Positions 1 through 8,333 of a stretch of DNA of 64,000 bases are shown here, piece by piece. The notes under the pieces are model-generated. The model ran no database searches. It saw only the letters and a list, made by a program, of their open reading frames with translations, and was not told the DNA's origin. How positions within the stretch are numbered: the first letter of the stretch is position 1; each line of letters opens with the position of its first letter. A program made the translations under genes and the position numbers. This DNA comes from Algibacter miyuki (GTDB lineage Bacteria; Bacteroidota; Bacteroidia; Flavobacteriales; Flavobacteriaceae). The stretch covers positions 310,001 to 374,000 of the forward strand of contig NZ_JAUFQP010000007.1 in NCBI RefSeq assembly GCF_030409805.1, given 5' to 3'.

Positions 1-804
1 CAGTTTTTTAAAACCCATGATATTTTAAGCTCTGAAGCCGCAATAAAAACCACATTTACAAGTTCAGGAACTACAGGTAGCGCCACCAGCAAACACTTAG
101 TAACCGATTTGGAAGTTTACGAGCAAAGTTTCACCAAAGGTTTTGAGCATTTTTATGGTCCGATTGAAGATTATGTTATTTTAGGATTATTACCTTCTTA
201 TTTAGAACGCGAAGGTTCTTCCTTAATTTACATGGTTGATGCTATGGTTTCATCCTCTAAACACCCTGAAAGCGGCTTTTACTTAGATAACATATCCGAT
301 TTAAAAGACACCTTAATAAAACTAGATACTGAAGGTAAAAAAATATTACTTATTGGCGTTTCTTTTGCTTTATTAGATTTGGTTGAGGCGCATCAATTCA
401 ACCTGAACAACACCATTATTATGGAAACTGGCGGAATGAAAGGGCGCCGAAAAGAACTAATTAGAAACGAACTGCACCAACAACTAAAAGTTGGTTTTGG
501 AGTAGAACACATACATAGTGAATACGGTATGACAGAATTATTAAGTCAGGCCTATTCTCTTGGCAATGGCACATTCCAGACCCCAAATTGGATGCATATC
601 TTAACCCGTGATACTGAAGATGCCCTCACAATAAACCCCATTGGCAAAGCTGGTGGTATTAATGTGATTGATTTAGCAAATATAAATTCCTGCTCGTTTA
701 TTGCCACCCAAGACTTGGGACGCATTAACCCCGATGGCTCTTTTGAAGTTATAGGCCGCTTTGATAATTCGGATATTCGCGGTTGTAATTTAATGGTTTT
801 GTAA
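1..804 (+). CDS. LuxE-family acyl-protein synthetase, 5'-truncated
   Basis: The frame is open to the left edge, so the true start lies outside the window; the TTG at 109 is internal and is not the start. The visible 267 codons begin just before the phosphate-binding loop of adenylate-forming enzymes (TSSGTTGSATSKH, about residues 20-32). Later blocks (METGGMKGRR; SEYGMTELLSQAY) match the LuxE/acyl-CoA-synthetase fold, in which YGMTE helps bind the adenylate. Members of the family activate a fatty acid or other carboxylate as an acyl-AMP and pass it to a protein or thiol. No lux genes are visible nearby, so bioluminescence is not implied. The substrate is unknown. Confidence 0.85.
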   Translation, partial: QFFKTHDILSSEAAIKTTFTSSGTTGSATSKHLVTDLEVYEQSFTKGFEHFYGPIEDYVILGLLPSYLEREGSSLIYMVDAMVSSSKHPESGFYLDNISDLKDTLIKLDTEGKKILLIGVSFALLDLVEAHQFNLNNTIIMETGGMKGRRKELIRNELHQQLKVGFGVEHIHSEYGMTELLSQAYSLGNGTFQTPNWMHILTRDTEDALTINPIGKAGGINVIDLANINSCSFIATQDLGRINPDGSFEVIGRFDNSDIRGCNLMVL

Positions 805-986
805 CCTCATTTAAAAAAAATAATATCCAAAATAAGCCATAAGCCCGCTTTAATCCTCAAAACATGAAGACCAACTAAACCATAAAAAAATAAAAATATT
901 TTTTTATGTAAGAAACGAAACACTCCTACGTCTAAATAAGTGCTAAGAAAAAGAATGATTAGTAATAAATTTGGTTAATTTATTAG

Positions 987-1013
987 GCCCGATGTAAAAA
1001 ATCGGGCTTTTTT
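987..1013 (+). terminator. Intrinsic terminator
   Basis: Seven-base stem GCCCGAT/ATCGGGC with an 8-base A-rich loop, followed by six T. The T run is on the plus strand, so it ends transcripts coming from the left. It lies about 180 bases past the LuxE-family stop, and I see no gene in that spacer. Confidence 0.8.
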
Positions 1014-1018
1014 ATGGG

Positions 1019-1801
1019 CTATAAATCTATCTGAAATGTATCCTGATCGTTTAAAAACTTAAACTTGTTCCTGTAAGCTTCCACATGCCGCTTTTCTAAA
1101 GTTACTATTTGCGTAGCTATTTCGTTTGGCTGAAAACTCAAAATTTCGTTTCCTAAAACATCATAAACTGCCGAATGTCCGGGATACTCACTTCGCACAC
1201 CATCTACACCAACTCTATTTACACCAATACAATAAGTCATATTTTCTATGGCACGAGCCTTTAAAAGGGTATCCCAAGCCGAAATTCTTGGTTTTGGCCA
1301 GTTAGCCACATAAACCAACAACTCATAATCCTCAGTATTTCTTGACCAAACAGGGAAACGTAAATCGTAGCAAATTAAAGGGCAAATACGCCATCCTTTG
1401 TAATTAATAATGATTTTCTCATGACCAGCCGTATAGGTCTTTTCTTCACCAACTAAAGTGAATGCATGACGTTTATTATAAATAGTAATTTCCCCAGAAG
1501 GCTCTACAAATAGTAATCGATTGTAAAAGGTATTATTTTCTGATATCACCATGCTTCCCATAATAGCAGCATCTTTTTTGGCAGCCATAGTTCGCATCCA
1601 ACATACGGTTTCTCCTTGCATTGTTTCTGCTACCCTTTCAGCAGCCATGGTAAAACCGCTTGTAAACATTTCAGGCAGTATAATTAGATTTATACTGCCT
1701 GAAATTTGTTCTATTTTACCTGAAAACTGTTCACGGTTTTTTTGTGGATTTTCCCAAACTAAATCGGCTTGAATTAATGCTACTTTAAGTTCGTTCCCCA
1801 T
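1019..1801 (-). CDS. Omega-amidase / nitrilase-superfamily hydrolase (YafV/Nit2 type)
   Basis: A 260-residue carbon-nitrogen hydrolase with the expected Glu-Lys-Cys triad: E44 in PEMFTSGF, K110 in YNKRHAF and C144 in ICYDLRFPVWSR. The CYDLRFPVWSR block and the length match the YafV/Nit2 omega-amidases. Those enzymes hydrolyse 2-oxoglutaramate or 2-oxosuccinamate to the 2-oxo acid and ammonia, a repair step after glutamine transamination. There is no signal peptide, so it is cytosolic. The start is an ATG. The coiled-coil gene upstream ends 14 bases before this start, so the two may be co-transcribed. The family call is firm; the exact substrate comes from the family. Confidence 0.85.
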   Translation of the reverse strand: MGNELKVALIQADLVWENPQKNREQFSGKIEQISGSINLIILPEMFTSGFTMAAERVAETMQGETVCWMRTMAAKKDAAIMGSMVISENNTFYNRLLFVEPSGEITIYNKRHAFTLVGEEKTYTAGHEKIIINYKGWRICPLICYDLRFPVWSRNTEDYELLVYVANWPKPRISAWDTLLKARAIENMTYCIGVNRVGVDGVRSEYPGHSAVYDVLGNEILSFQPNEIATQIVTLEKRHVEAYRNKFKFLNDQDTFQIDL

Positions 1802-1815
1802 TCCGTGATTCTGTT

Positions 1816-2382
1816 TTATAATTTATCTTTTGCTTTGTCTAGCTTTTGTTGAAGCTTTTCAATTTTCTCAAGCGACTTCTCTTCGTCAACCGGAGACAAT
1901 TTACCTTTATTTTTTAACTTTTCATACTTAGCAATAGCATCTTTATGCTTTTTTTCTGCTTTTTCAAAATTAGATTTTGCTTTCTCTTTAGCTTTTAGGG
2001 CTTTTTCAGCTTTTTTTTGTTCTTTTTTAGCCTTTTTAAGTGCTTTTTCTTGGGCTTTTTGTTCTTTAGCTTGCTCCTTTAAAGCTTTCTCTTTGGCTTT
2101 GTATTCTTCTTGTTCCTTTTTTAAAGCTTGCTTCGCTTTTTCCTGCTCTTCTTTTTGCTTTTTAGCTTCGGCTTCTGCCTTTACTAGCTCCTCTTTCTTT
2201 ATATTAAATTCAGACCTAATGTGTTCTTGATCTTCAACAGATAATATTTTTGTCACATCAGTTCCATCTTTTAAAATTTTACTGCCTTTAACTTGGTATG
2301 TTACTTCTTTATATACGACCTCTTGCGCGTTAACAGCGAAACAGAACACAAATAAGACTAGGGTTACAATTATTTTTTTCAT
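1816..2382 (-). CDS. Secreted Lys/Glu-rich coiled-coil protein
   Basis: 188 residues with a signal peptide (hydrophobic stretch ending VNAQE, cleavage probably after Ala). A short N-terminal segment (YQVKGSKILKDGTDVTKIL, about residues 29-47) is followed by a continuous Lys/Glu/Ala heptad-like region (about 62-188) that should form a long alpha-helical coiled coil. The C-terminal motif GKLSPVDEEK is shared with the next gene upstream, as is the N-terminal DGxDxTxxLS pattern, so the two are tandem paralogues 7 bases apart. One is soluble periplasmic and the other a lipoprotein. I recognise no named domain; the function is unknown. Confidence 0.75.
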   Translation of the reverse strand: MKKIIVTLVLFVFCFAVNAQEVVYKEVTYQVKGSKILKDGTDVTKILSVEDQEHIRSEFNIKKEELVKAEAEAKKQKEEQEKAKQALKKEQEEYKAKEKALKEQAKEQKAQEKALKKAKKEQKKAEKALKAKEKAKSNFEKAEKKHKDAIAKYEKLKNKGKLSPVDEEKSLEKIEKLQQKLDKAKDKL

Positions 2383-2389
2383 GATTATT

Positions 2390-2914
2390 TTATTTTAATT
2401 TTTTATAAATGGTGTTGTACTCTGCTATTTCTGCTTCTAAATCTTCAAAACGACCTTGCCATTTCTCTTCATCTCTAGGTGATAGCTTACCTTTTTCCTT
2501 TAGTTTATTATACTTTTCTTTTTTACTCTGTAGTTTTTCTTTTGCTTTCAAAACATCTTCACGAGCCTCTTCTCTCGCTTCTTGCTTTTTTTCTAATTGT
2601 TTTTGACTTTCCTCTAAGGCCTTTTGTTTTTCCTTAGCTTTTTCAATAGTTTCTTCTATTTTATTTTGTTCTTTTTCTAGCTTTTCTTTTTTATCTTCAG
2701 CAAGACGCTCGGCTTCAAGACGCTTATTTAAAACGGCTTTAATCCCTTCTTTTTCGTTTGCGGATAACTGTTCTGTAATATCTTTACCGTCACTATAAAA
2801 GGTGTCATTTTTAACTTTATAAACAGCTCCGTCTTCCATAATAACGCGTTCTCCACTGCCACAAGACATGAAAACACCAATTAATGCTATGGGTATTATT
2901 TTTATCAACTTCAT
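2390..2914 (-). CDS. Coiled-coil lipoprotein, paralogue of the neighbouring gene
   Basis: 174 residues with a lipoprotein signal peptide (MKLIKIIPIALIGVFMSCGS, lipid Cys at 18). The segment YKVKNDTFYSDGKDITEQLS aligns with the neighbour's segment at residues 29-48, and GKLSPRDEEK near the C-terminus aligns with the neighbour's GKLSPVDEEK. Between them is a charged coiled coil rich in Glu, Lys and Gln. It is first in the minus-strand pair. It is probably anchored in the inner leaflet of the outer membrane with the helix projecting into the periplasm. The 268 bases upstream hold no gene and no clear promoter match. The function is unknown. Confidence 0.75.
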   Translation of the reverse strand: MKLIKIIPIALIGVFMSCGSGERVIMEDGAVYKVKNDTFYSDGKDITEQLSANEKEGIKAVLNKRLEAERLAEDKKEKLEKEQNKIEETIEKAKEKQKALEESQKQLEKKQEAREEAREDVLKAKEKLQSKKEKYNKLKEKGKLSPRDEEKWQGRFEDLEAEIAEYNTIYKKLK

Positions 2915-3182
2915 ATTCTATATTTTTTTAGGACTCTTTATAATTTAGACACGAATTTAGGTGTTAGTCACTGGCTTAACACGCTTTTAACATACTAATA
3001 GTCTTATTACTTTTTTTACGTAACATTAGCCGATGCTAAACACCACATTCCCGCTATTTATCATAAAAGCAGTATGTTAAAGTTAGAATAGGCAAGCATT
3101 ACCTAATAAGCAAAGCTTAGCACTTATATTTAAAAGCGCCTGCATTTACTTTTAATTCCTAAAGCCTATCTTATTGATTGTT

Positions 3183-4952
3183 TTAAACAATTTCCATTTT
3201 TTTCAATAAAAAGGAAGCATTCATGTTTTTACAAATACCGTTTTTCAGGGTGTAATCAAAGTGAAGTTCATCATTAATTATTTCAGCATCAAAATAATAG
3301 TTTTTTACTTGGGGAAGTTCTTTTTCAATGTCGCACAAACTTAAATCGTGTGTTGCGATGATGCCTGTAGCATGAGAGGCTACTAATTTCTCGACAAACT
3401 TACGAGAACCAATAGCTTTATCGGTACTGTTAGTACCTTTTAAAATTTCATCTAGAATAATAAAATACGGCTCTTTTTGAATGGCATCAACTATATATTT
3501 TAAACGTGTTAATTCTGAAAAGAAATACGAACTATCATCGGTTAACGAATCGGTGGTGCGCATGCTTGTAATGAGCTTTACAGGAGAATATTCACTCTGT
3601 TTTGCACAAATAGGCAAACCAACATTAGCCATAACAATATGTAGCGATATGGTTCTTAAAAACGTACTTTTCCCCGCCATATTTGCTCCGGTAACAATAA
3701 AAAACTGTTCGTTTTCTATAACCACATCACTATCTACACGTTTGTTTTTGTTTAGTAATGGATGCCCTAAATTCTCAGATTTGATGATGACGCCATTATC
3801 CACAATCTTCGGAAAAACAAATTCAGGGTGATTGAAATCGAAACCACTTAACGAGTTATATGCATCAAAAAAGGATACCACTTCGAACCAATCGGATACT
3901 TTATGTCCGTATTCCTTAATCCATTTTTCAACACGGTAACTATTTTTAATATCGGTTAGAAATAGCCCATTTCCAAAAATGGCTGAAATTAAATTATTCC
4001 GATTATCCAAAGCATCTAAATTTTTGGAAAGCGTTTTAAAGATCAGGGATGCTTTTTTATTTTCAGATTGAATTTTCTTTTGTTTTTCCTGAAGTAATTC
4101 CGAAGAAAAGGTTTCATTCTCTATTAAATCCAACAGCAAAGCATACTGTCGAAATGTGTCTTTTACTTTATCAGCTCCAGCTGAAAGTTTATTGATACGT
4201 TTCACATAAATACCTGTAAAACCTAAACCAATAAACAACCAATACCCCACCATTTCGGCACTAATAATTTTAAAAATAGCTAAACCAAATAAAACTAATG
4301 AAACTGCAGTAAAAGCTATAGGCAACCACGCTGCAACACTAGACAAAAAGGGTTTATAGTTTTTTAACCAACTTAAAATTTGTTTTGCTGAAGTTTCAAC
4401 CTCTACCAAACTCGAATTTGCGGCATAATGTTGACGCCATTCCGGTTTAGCACTTAATTCTTTTATTACCTGTTGCCGAGACACAATCTCGTCCGTAACA
4501 TTCGCTTTTAATAATTCAGCTAGTTTTTCTCGCCCTTCCGCAATGGTGGTACGGTTTATAAACTGAAAAAAGGAACCGCGCCCAAACAAATCGATATCTA
4601 AACTATAAAAATGATTAGGATCTTGAAATTCTAAACCTTGATCGCGATCATGAAACTGACCAGCTCCTATTTCAATTTCTTCTTCATTAATAGTTGCCAA
4701 CGCTTTATTAAATGCACGTTCACGTTTAATATCGTTATATTTTGTTAATAAAAACAGAAATGCAGCCAAACCACAAACTCCAATTAGCAAGGTAACTTGC
4801 CAGATTTCAACTGTAAAATAAACACCAAAACCGGCAGCAATAAACACTAACAACCTCAGCATACTCAAGGTTATCATTTGTTTATGCAATTTTTGGGCTT
4901 GTGCCGTGTACTTTACTTTATGTTCTTGGTAATAGGTTGTGTGTGCACTCAT
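3183..4952 (-). CDS. MutS-family ATPase with membrane segments
   Basis: I chose the ATG at 4952 (MSAHTTYYQEHK) over an upstream in-frame TTG at 4973; this gives 589 residues. The N-terminal part has two strongly hydrophobic hairpins (roughly residues 30-75 and 205-255). A MutS-type core and clamp helices follow, then the ATPase: Walker A TGANMAGKST near 421, the DSLTDDSSYFFSEL signature, Walker B YFIILDEILKGTNS near 500 and the ATHD switch. The mismatch-binding domain I of true MutS and the Smr domain of MutS2 are both absent. The ATPase is probably membrane-tethered and its role unknown; automatic labels of 'DNA mismatch repair protein MutS' would overstate what is seen. Confidence 0.8.
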   Translation of the reverse strand: MSAHTTYYQEHKVKYTAQAQKLHKQMITLSMLRLLVFIAAGFGVYFTVEIWQVTLLIGVCGLAAFLFLLTKYNDIKRERAFNKALATINEEEIEIGAGQFHDRDQGLEFQDPNHFYSLDIDLFGRGSFFQFINRTTIAEGREKLAELLKANVTDEIVSRQQVIKELSAKPEWRQHYAANSSLVEVETSAKQILSWLKNYKPFLSSVAAWLPIAFTAVSLVLFGLAIFKIISAEMVGYWLFIGLGFTGIYVKRINKLSAGADKVKDTFRQYALLLDLIENETFSSELLQEKQKKIQSENKKASLIFKTLSKNLDALDNRNNLISAIFGNGLFLTDIKNSYRVEKWIKEYGHKVSDWFEVVSFFDAYNSLSGFDFNHPEFVFPKIVDNGVIIKSENLGHPLLNKNKRVDSDVVIENEQFFIVTGANMAGKSTFLRTISLHIVMANVGLPICAKQSEYSPVKLITSMRTTDSLTDDSSYFFSELTRLKYIVDAIQKEPYFIILDEILKGTNSTDKAIGSRKFVEKLVASHATGIIATHDLSLCDIEKELPQVKNYYFDAEIINDELHFDYTLKNGICKNMNASFLLKKMEIV

Positions 4953-4980
4953 GATATAAGGTTGAAGTGGCAAAGAAACG

Positions 4981-5009
4981 AAAAAGCCCTGATTACTGAT
5001 TTCAGAGCT
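4981..5009 (-). terminator. Intrinsic terminator after the BI-1 gene
   Basis: On the minus strand, AGCTCTGA pairs with TCAGGGCT (one G-T pair) around a 9-base loop, followed by five T. It separates the BI-1/peptidase pair from the MutS-like gene. Confidence 0.8.
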
Positions 5010-5080
5010 TTCGTTTTAATTATACTTTTTTTGTTATTTGAATATGTTATTTAAAATGCTCAAAACGCAGTTTAGTCATT

Positions 5081-5785
5081 CTAATCTCTAGACATAAAAA
5101 TGCGCAATATATACCAAAACAGTAGCATTAATGACGCAAATAAACCTAAAGCAGCAGGAATATATTCGTCATTAGAATATTTATTCACCAAGTTGGAAGT
5201 TTGATATAAAATAGATCCGCCAGCTAAAAGGCACATACCTACAGAAAACCAAAGTCCTAAGTTGAAACCAAAAAGGCTACCCGCAATAATTAATCCGATA
5301 GCAATAAAAAAGCCAACCGTTAATCCCGCTTTTAAGAATGAAAAATCTTTTTTAGTTACTAAAACAATAGCCGATAATCCAGAAAATAAAGATAAGGTAA
5401 CAATGGCCGCTTGATTTAAAATCTCTAGCCCAGTTTCCATGGTGAAAGCAGCAATATAAATAAGTGGCACAAAAATAAAAGCTTCAGCCAAAATGTAAAG
5501 TCCGTAAGCTAAATATTGCTTGTTTTTATCTGGAGTTTTAAGCGCCATACCTTCGGCATAGTTTGTAATAAACATAAAACCACCAAGCATAATAAGCCAG
5601 CGCCATCCTTCGGTCATTGATAAAGCAAACTGAACAACAGTTTCACTTTGTAATAACAAGTATTCGAATAAAATAAACACTAAAACACCTCCAGCAACAT
5701 GTGCGTAGGTTTTCTTATAAAAAGCGACTTTATCCACTTCGGATAGTTCGCCTACCATAAGTTTATTATTAAATGTTTGATTCAT
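5081..5785 (-). CDS. Bax inhibitor-1/YccA family membrane protein
   Basis: 234 residues with about seven transmembrane helices starting near residue 30 and a short cytosolic N-terminus (MNQTFNNKLMVGELSEVDKV), typical of the BI-1 (TMBIM) family. Bacterial members such as YetJ are pH-dependent calcium leak channels, and YccA modulates the FtsH protease. It begins 29 bases after the zinc-peptidase gene and is probably co-transcribed with it. A strong terminator follows. The family assignment is good; the physiological role is not determined by the sequence. Confidence 0.85.
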   Translation of the reverse strand: MNQTFNNKLMVGELSEVDKVAFYKKTYAHVAGGVLVFILFEYLLLQSETVVQFALSMTEGWRWLIMLGGFMFITNYAEGMALKTPDKNKQYLAYGLYILAEAFIFVPLIYIAAFTMETGLEILNQAAIVTLSLFSGLSAIVLVTKKDFSFLKAGLTVGFFIAIGLIIAGSLFGFNLGLWFSVGMCLLAGGSILYQTSNLVNKYSNDEYIPAALGLFASLMLLFWYILRIFMSRD

Positions 5786-5814
5786 ATAAATAGTTTTTAT
5801 TTTTTTTATTTTAA

Positions 5815-6513
5815 TTAATCTCTAGAGCCACCAAAGACTTGAAAAGCCCAATAAACTAAAGATGCTAAAGAACCAATTGCCGCCACTAAATACGTACGTG
5901 CAGCCCATTTTAAGGCATCTTCCGATCCGGCATATTCTTCTTGAGATAACATGTTTTTATTCTTTAACCAAGCCAAAGCACGGTTACTCGCATCGTACTC
6001 TACCGGTAAAGTTACGAAACTGAATAATGTTGCAAAACCCATCATAACCAAGCCAGCAACAGCAATCCAATATCCAAGCCCTAAACCAGCTGCTGCACCC
6101 AACATGATTCCGCCAATAACAACCCATTGCGACATATTTGAAGTTACACTAACAATAGGCACTAATTTAGATCGTATTCCTAACCATTCATACGCTTGCG
6201 CATGTTGTACAGCATGACCACACTCGTGCGCTGCAACTGCAGCAGCCGCTGAATTTCGTTGATTATAAACCGATTCACTTAAGTTTACCGTTTTATTTTT
6301 CGGATTGTAATGGTCGGTTAATTGCCCCGGTGTAGAAATAACCTCAACATCGGTAATACCATGATCGGCCAACATTTTTTCAGCAATTTCGGCACCACTC
6401 ATGCCATTTCTTAATTGTATTTTAGAATATTTAGCAAACTTCTTTTTTAAAGTGCTACTCACTAGCCAACTCACTAAACCTATGGCTCCTAATAATATAT
6501 AATATCCAATCAT
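5815..6513 (-). CDS. Membrane zinc metallopeptidase, YugP-like
   Basis: 232 residues. An N-terminal transmembrane helix (about 1-20) precedes a soluble segment with the HECGH zinc motif near residue 96 (AAVAAHECGHAVQH). Two more helices (about 128-170) and a C-terminal one follow. This matches the neutral zinc metallopeptidase 2 family (B. subtilis YugP). The active site is expected at the membrane face; the substrate is unknown. It is the first gene of a two-gene unit with the BI-1 protein, which suggests a shared membrane-stress or quality-control role (inference). Confidence 0.85.
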   Translation of the reverse strand: MIGYYILLGAIGLVSWLVSSTLKKKFAKYSKIQLRNGMSGAEIAEKMLADHGITDVEVISTPGQLTDHYNPKNKTVNLSESVYNQRNSAAAAVAAHECGHAVQHAQAYEWLGIRSKLVPIVSVTSNMSQWVVIGGIMLGAAAGLGLGYWIAVAGLVMMGFATLFSFVTLPVEYDASNRALAWLKNKNMLSQEEYAGSEDALKWAARTYLVAAIGSLASLVYWAFQVFGGSRD

Positions 6514-6691
6514 TTTCTTTTAGTTTTAATTCTAATGTAAATATATCAAAAATAAAGCCAATTTTATGCTGTGCTAGTTTGTCAGTTAATATTTAAGTGG
6601 ATAACGCTTTATAAAAAAATGGTTAACTTCGTTTACCACCAAATTTTAATTAATGAAACGATTTGATATCGTGACATTCTGACTCATACTA

Positions 6692-8107
6692 ATGAAAATA
6701 CTACTAACAGGATCAACAGGTTATATTGGCAAACGTTTAATTCCGGTTTTAGTTGAAGCTGGACACGAAGTGATTTGCTGCGTACGAGACCCTAAACGAT
6801 TTAATCCGCCAGAATCTTTAGCAAAAAGTATTACGGTACTTCAATTAGACCTTTTAGATCAGGGCTCTTTAGAACATATTCCGAAAGATATTGATGGTGC
6901 TTATTATTTGGTCCATTCGATGTCTTCGGATGGCGATTATAAGTCTTTAGAAGAAACATCAGCTAAAAACTTTAGAAATGCTCTAAAAAACACCAGCGTA
7001 AATCATGTGGTTTATTTAAGTGGCATTGTTAACGAAACCGAACTTTCTAAACATTTAAGCTCAAGAAAAAACGTAGAAATAGAACTCGCAAAAGGAGACT
7101 ATAACTTTACAGCTTTACGCGCCGGAATTATTATTGGCTCCGGAAGTGCATCTTTTGAAATTATTAGGGATTTAGTTGAAAAACTCCCGATCATGATTAC
7201 TCCAAAATGGTTAAACACTAAATGTCAACCGATCGGCATTTCCGATGTTATGGCTTTCCTTTCTAAATCGATGTTTAATCCCGAAACTTATAATGAGAAT
7301 TTTGATATTGGAGGTCCTGATGTTTTAACCTATAAAGAGATGCTTTTAAATTTTGGTAAAGCCAGAAACTTAAAACGTAGAATTTATACGGTTCCGGTAA
7401 TGACGCCCAAACTATCATCATACTGGCTTTATTTTGTAACCTCAACATCGTACAAATTAGCATCGTCTTTAGTACATAGCATGAAGGTTGAAGTGGTTTG
7501 TCGCGATAACAGAATAAATACCATTTTAGGCATAACACCTTTAAGTTATAATGAAGCTTTAAAGCGCGCCTTTAGTAAAATTGAAAGCAATGAAATTCTT
7601 TCGAGTTGGAAAGATGCTTACTCTAGTAGTGGATTAAACTTTAATATATCGGAATTTATACAAGTCCCGTCTTTTGGTTGTTTTAAAGATAGTAGAACGA
7701 AAGCTATTGAAAACCGCGAAGCTTCTATAAACAAAATTTGGGCTATTGGCGGAAATACCGGTTGGTATTACGGCACATGGCTTTGGAAAATTAGAGGTTA
7801 TATGGACAAGCTCTTTGGCGGTGTTGGATTGCGACGCGGACGTACCAATCCGGCGACCATAAACGTTGGGGATTCTATTGATTTTTGGCGTGTTTTATAT
7901 GCTGATAAAAAAGAAGGACGCCTACTTTTATTTGCTGAAATGAAACTCCCGGGTGAAGCTTGGCTGGAATTTAAAGTGGTTAACAACAAACTGACCCAAA
8001 CAGCAACTTTTAGACCGCTTGGTTTAGCCGGCCGATTGTATTGGTATGCGGTATTGCCTTTTCATGGGTTTATTTTTAAAGGTATGCTGAAGGCTTTAGC
8101 TGAGTAA
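6692..8107 (+). CDS. SDR-family NAD(P)-binding protein with DUF2867 domain
   Basis: 471 residues. The N-terminus is an extended/atypical SDR Rossmann domain with the GSTGYIG dinucleotide motif at residues 7-13, resembling NmrA-like and complex-I-assembly SDRs. The C-terminal third (about 320-471, with WYYGTWLWKIRGYMDKLFGG and the conserved GLRRGR) matches DUF2867. The fusion is common in Bacteroidetes and is thought to be an oxidoreductase of unknown substrate. It is transcribed alone, divergent from the zinc-peptidase unit. A copy of the dispersed repeat lies just downstream. Confidence 0.85.
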   Translation: MKILLTGSTGYIGKRLIPVLVEAGHEVICCVRDPKRFNPPESLAKSITVLQLDLLDQGSLEHIPKDIDGAYYLVHSMSSDGDYKSLEETSAKNFRNALKNTSVNHVVYLSGIVNETELSKHLSSRKNVEIELAKGDYNFTALRAGIIIGSGSASFEIIRDLVEKLPIMITPKWLNTKCQPIGISDVMAFLSKSMFNPETYNENFDIGGPDVLTYKEMLLNFGKARNLKRRIYTVPVMTPKLSSYWLYFVTSTSYKLASSLVHSMKVEVVCRDNRINTILGITPLSYNEALKRAFSKIESNEILSSWKDAYSSSGLNFNISEFIQVPSFGCFKDSRTKAIENREASINKIWAIGGNTGWYYGTWLWKIRGYMDKLFGGVGLRRGRTNPATINVGDSIDFWRVLYADKKEGRLLLFAEMKLPGEAWLEFKVVNNKLTQTATFRPLGLAGRLYWYAVLPFHGFIFKGMLKALAE

Positions 8108-8157
8108 GAATTTCACCTTCATAAAAAAAAGACACAACTTACCAGTTACATCTTTTT

Positions 8158-8246
8158 GCGTTAGGGATAGAACGGCCTGTTTGAGCTCCCCGACCTTTTG
8201 GGAGGGAGCGAGTAGTGATAGCCCGACCCTTTTCGGGTAACGCCCA
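8158..8246 (+). repeat. Dispersed palindromic repeat, copy 1
   Basis: Begins GCGTTAGGGAT and ends GGGTAACGCCC, so the ends can pair (GCGTTA/TAACGC). It contains two smaller inverted repeats: GCTCCC...GGGAGC, and CCC-TTTTC-GGG before the right end. It shares AACGGCCTGTTTGAGCTCCC and AGCCCGACCCTTTT with copy 2 (57559-57681) and the overall plan with a diverged reverse copy at 51122-51302. It has no coding capacity and no transposase. It lies in the convergent space between the SDR gene and ald. Confidence 0.85.
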
Positions 8247-8261
8247 AATGATTATTTAAAA

Positions 8262-8306
8262 CAAAAAAAAAATCTGGTTCTAGACACGATGCCTAAAACC
8301 AGATTT
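8262..8306 (-). terminator. Intrinsic terminator of ald
   Basis: Ten-base perfect stem AAATCTGGTT/AACCAGATTT with a run of about nine T on the minus strand, 28 bases past the ald stop. Confidence 0.9.
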
Positions 8307-8333
8307 AACATATAGTTTGTGTGTTTTGAGAAA

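Noticed and set aside
805-986. Possible small RNA between the LuxE-family gene and its terminator
   Set aside because: A TAAATTTG box occurs at 966-973 but would leave a transcript of only about 30 bases; no other support.
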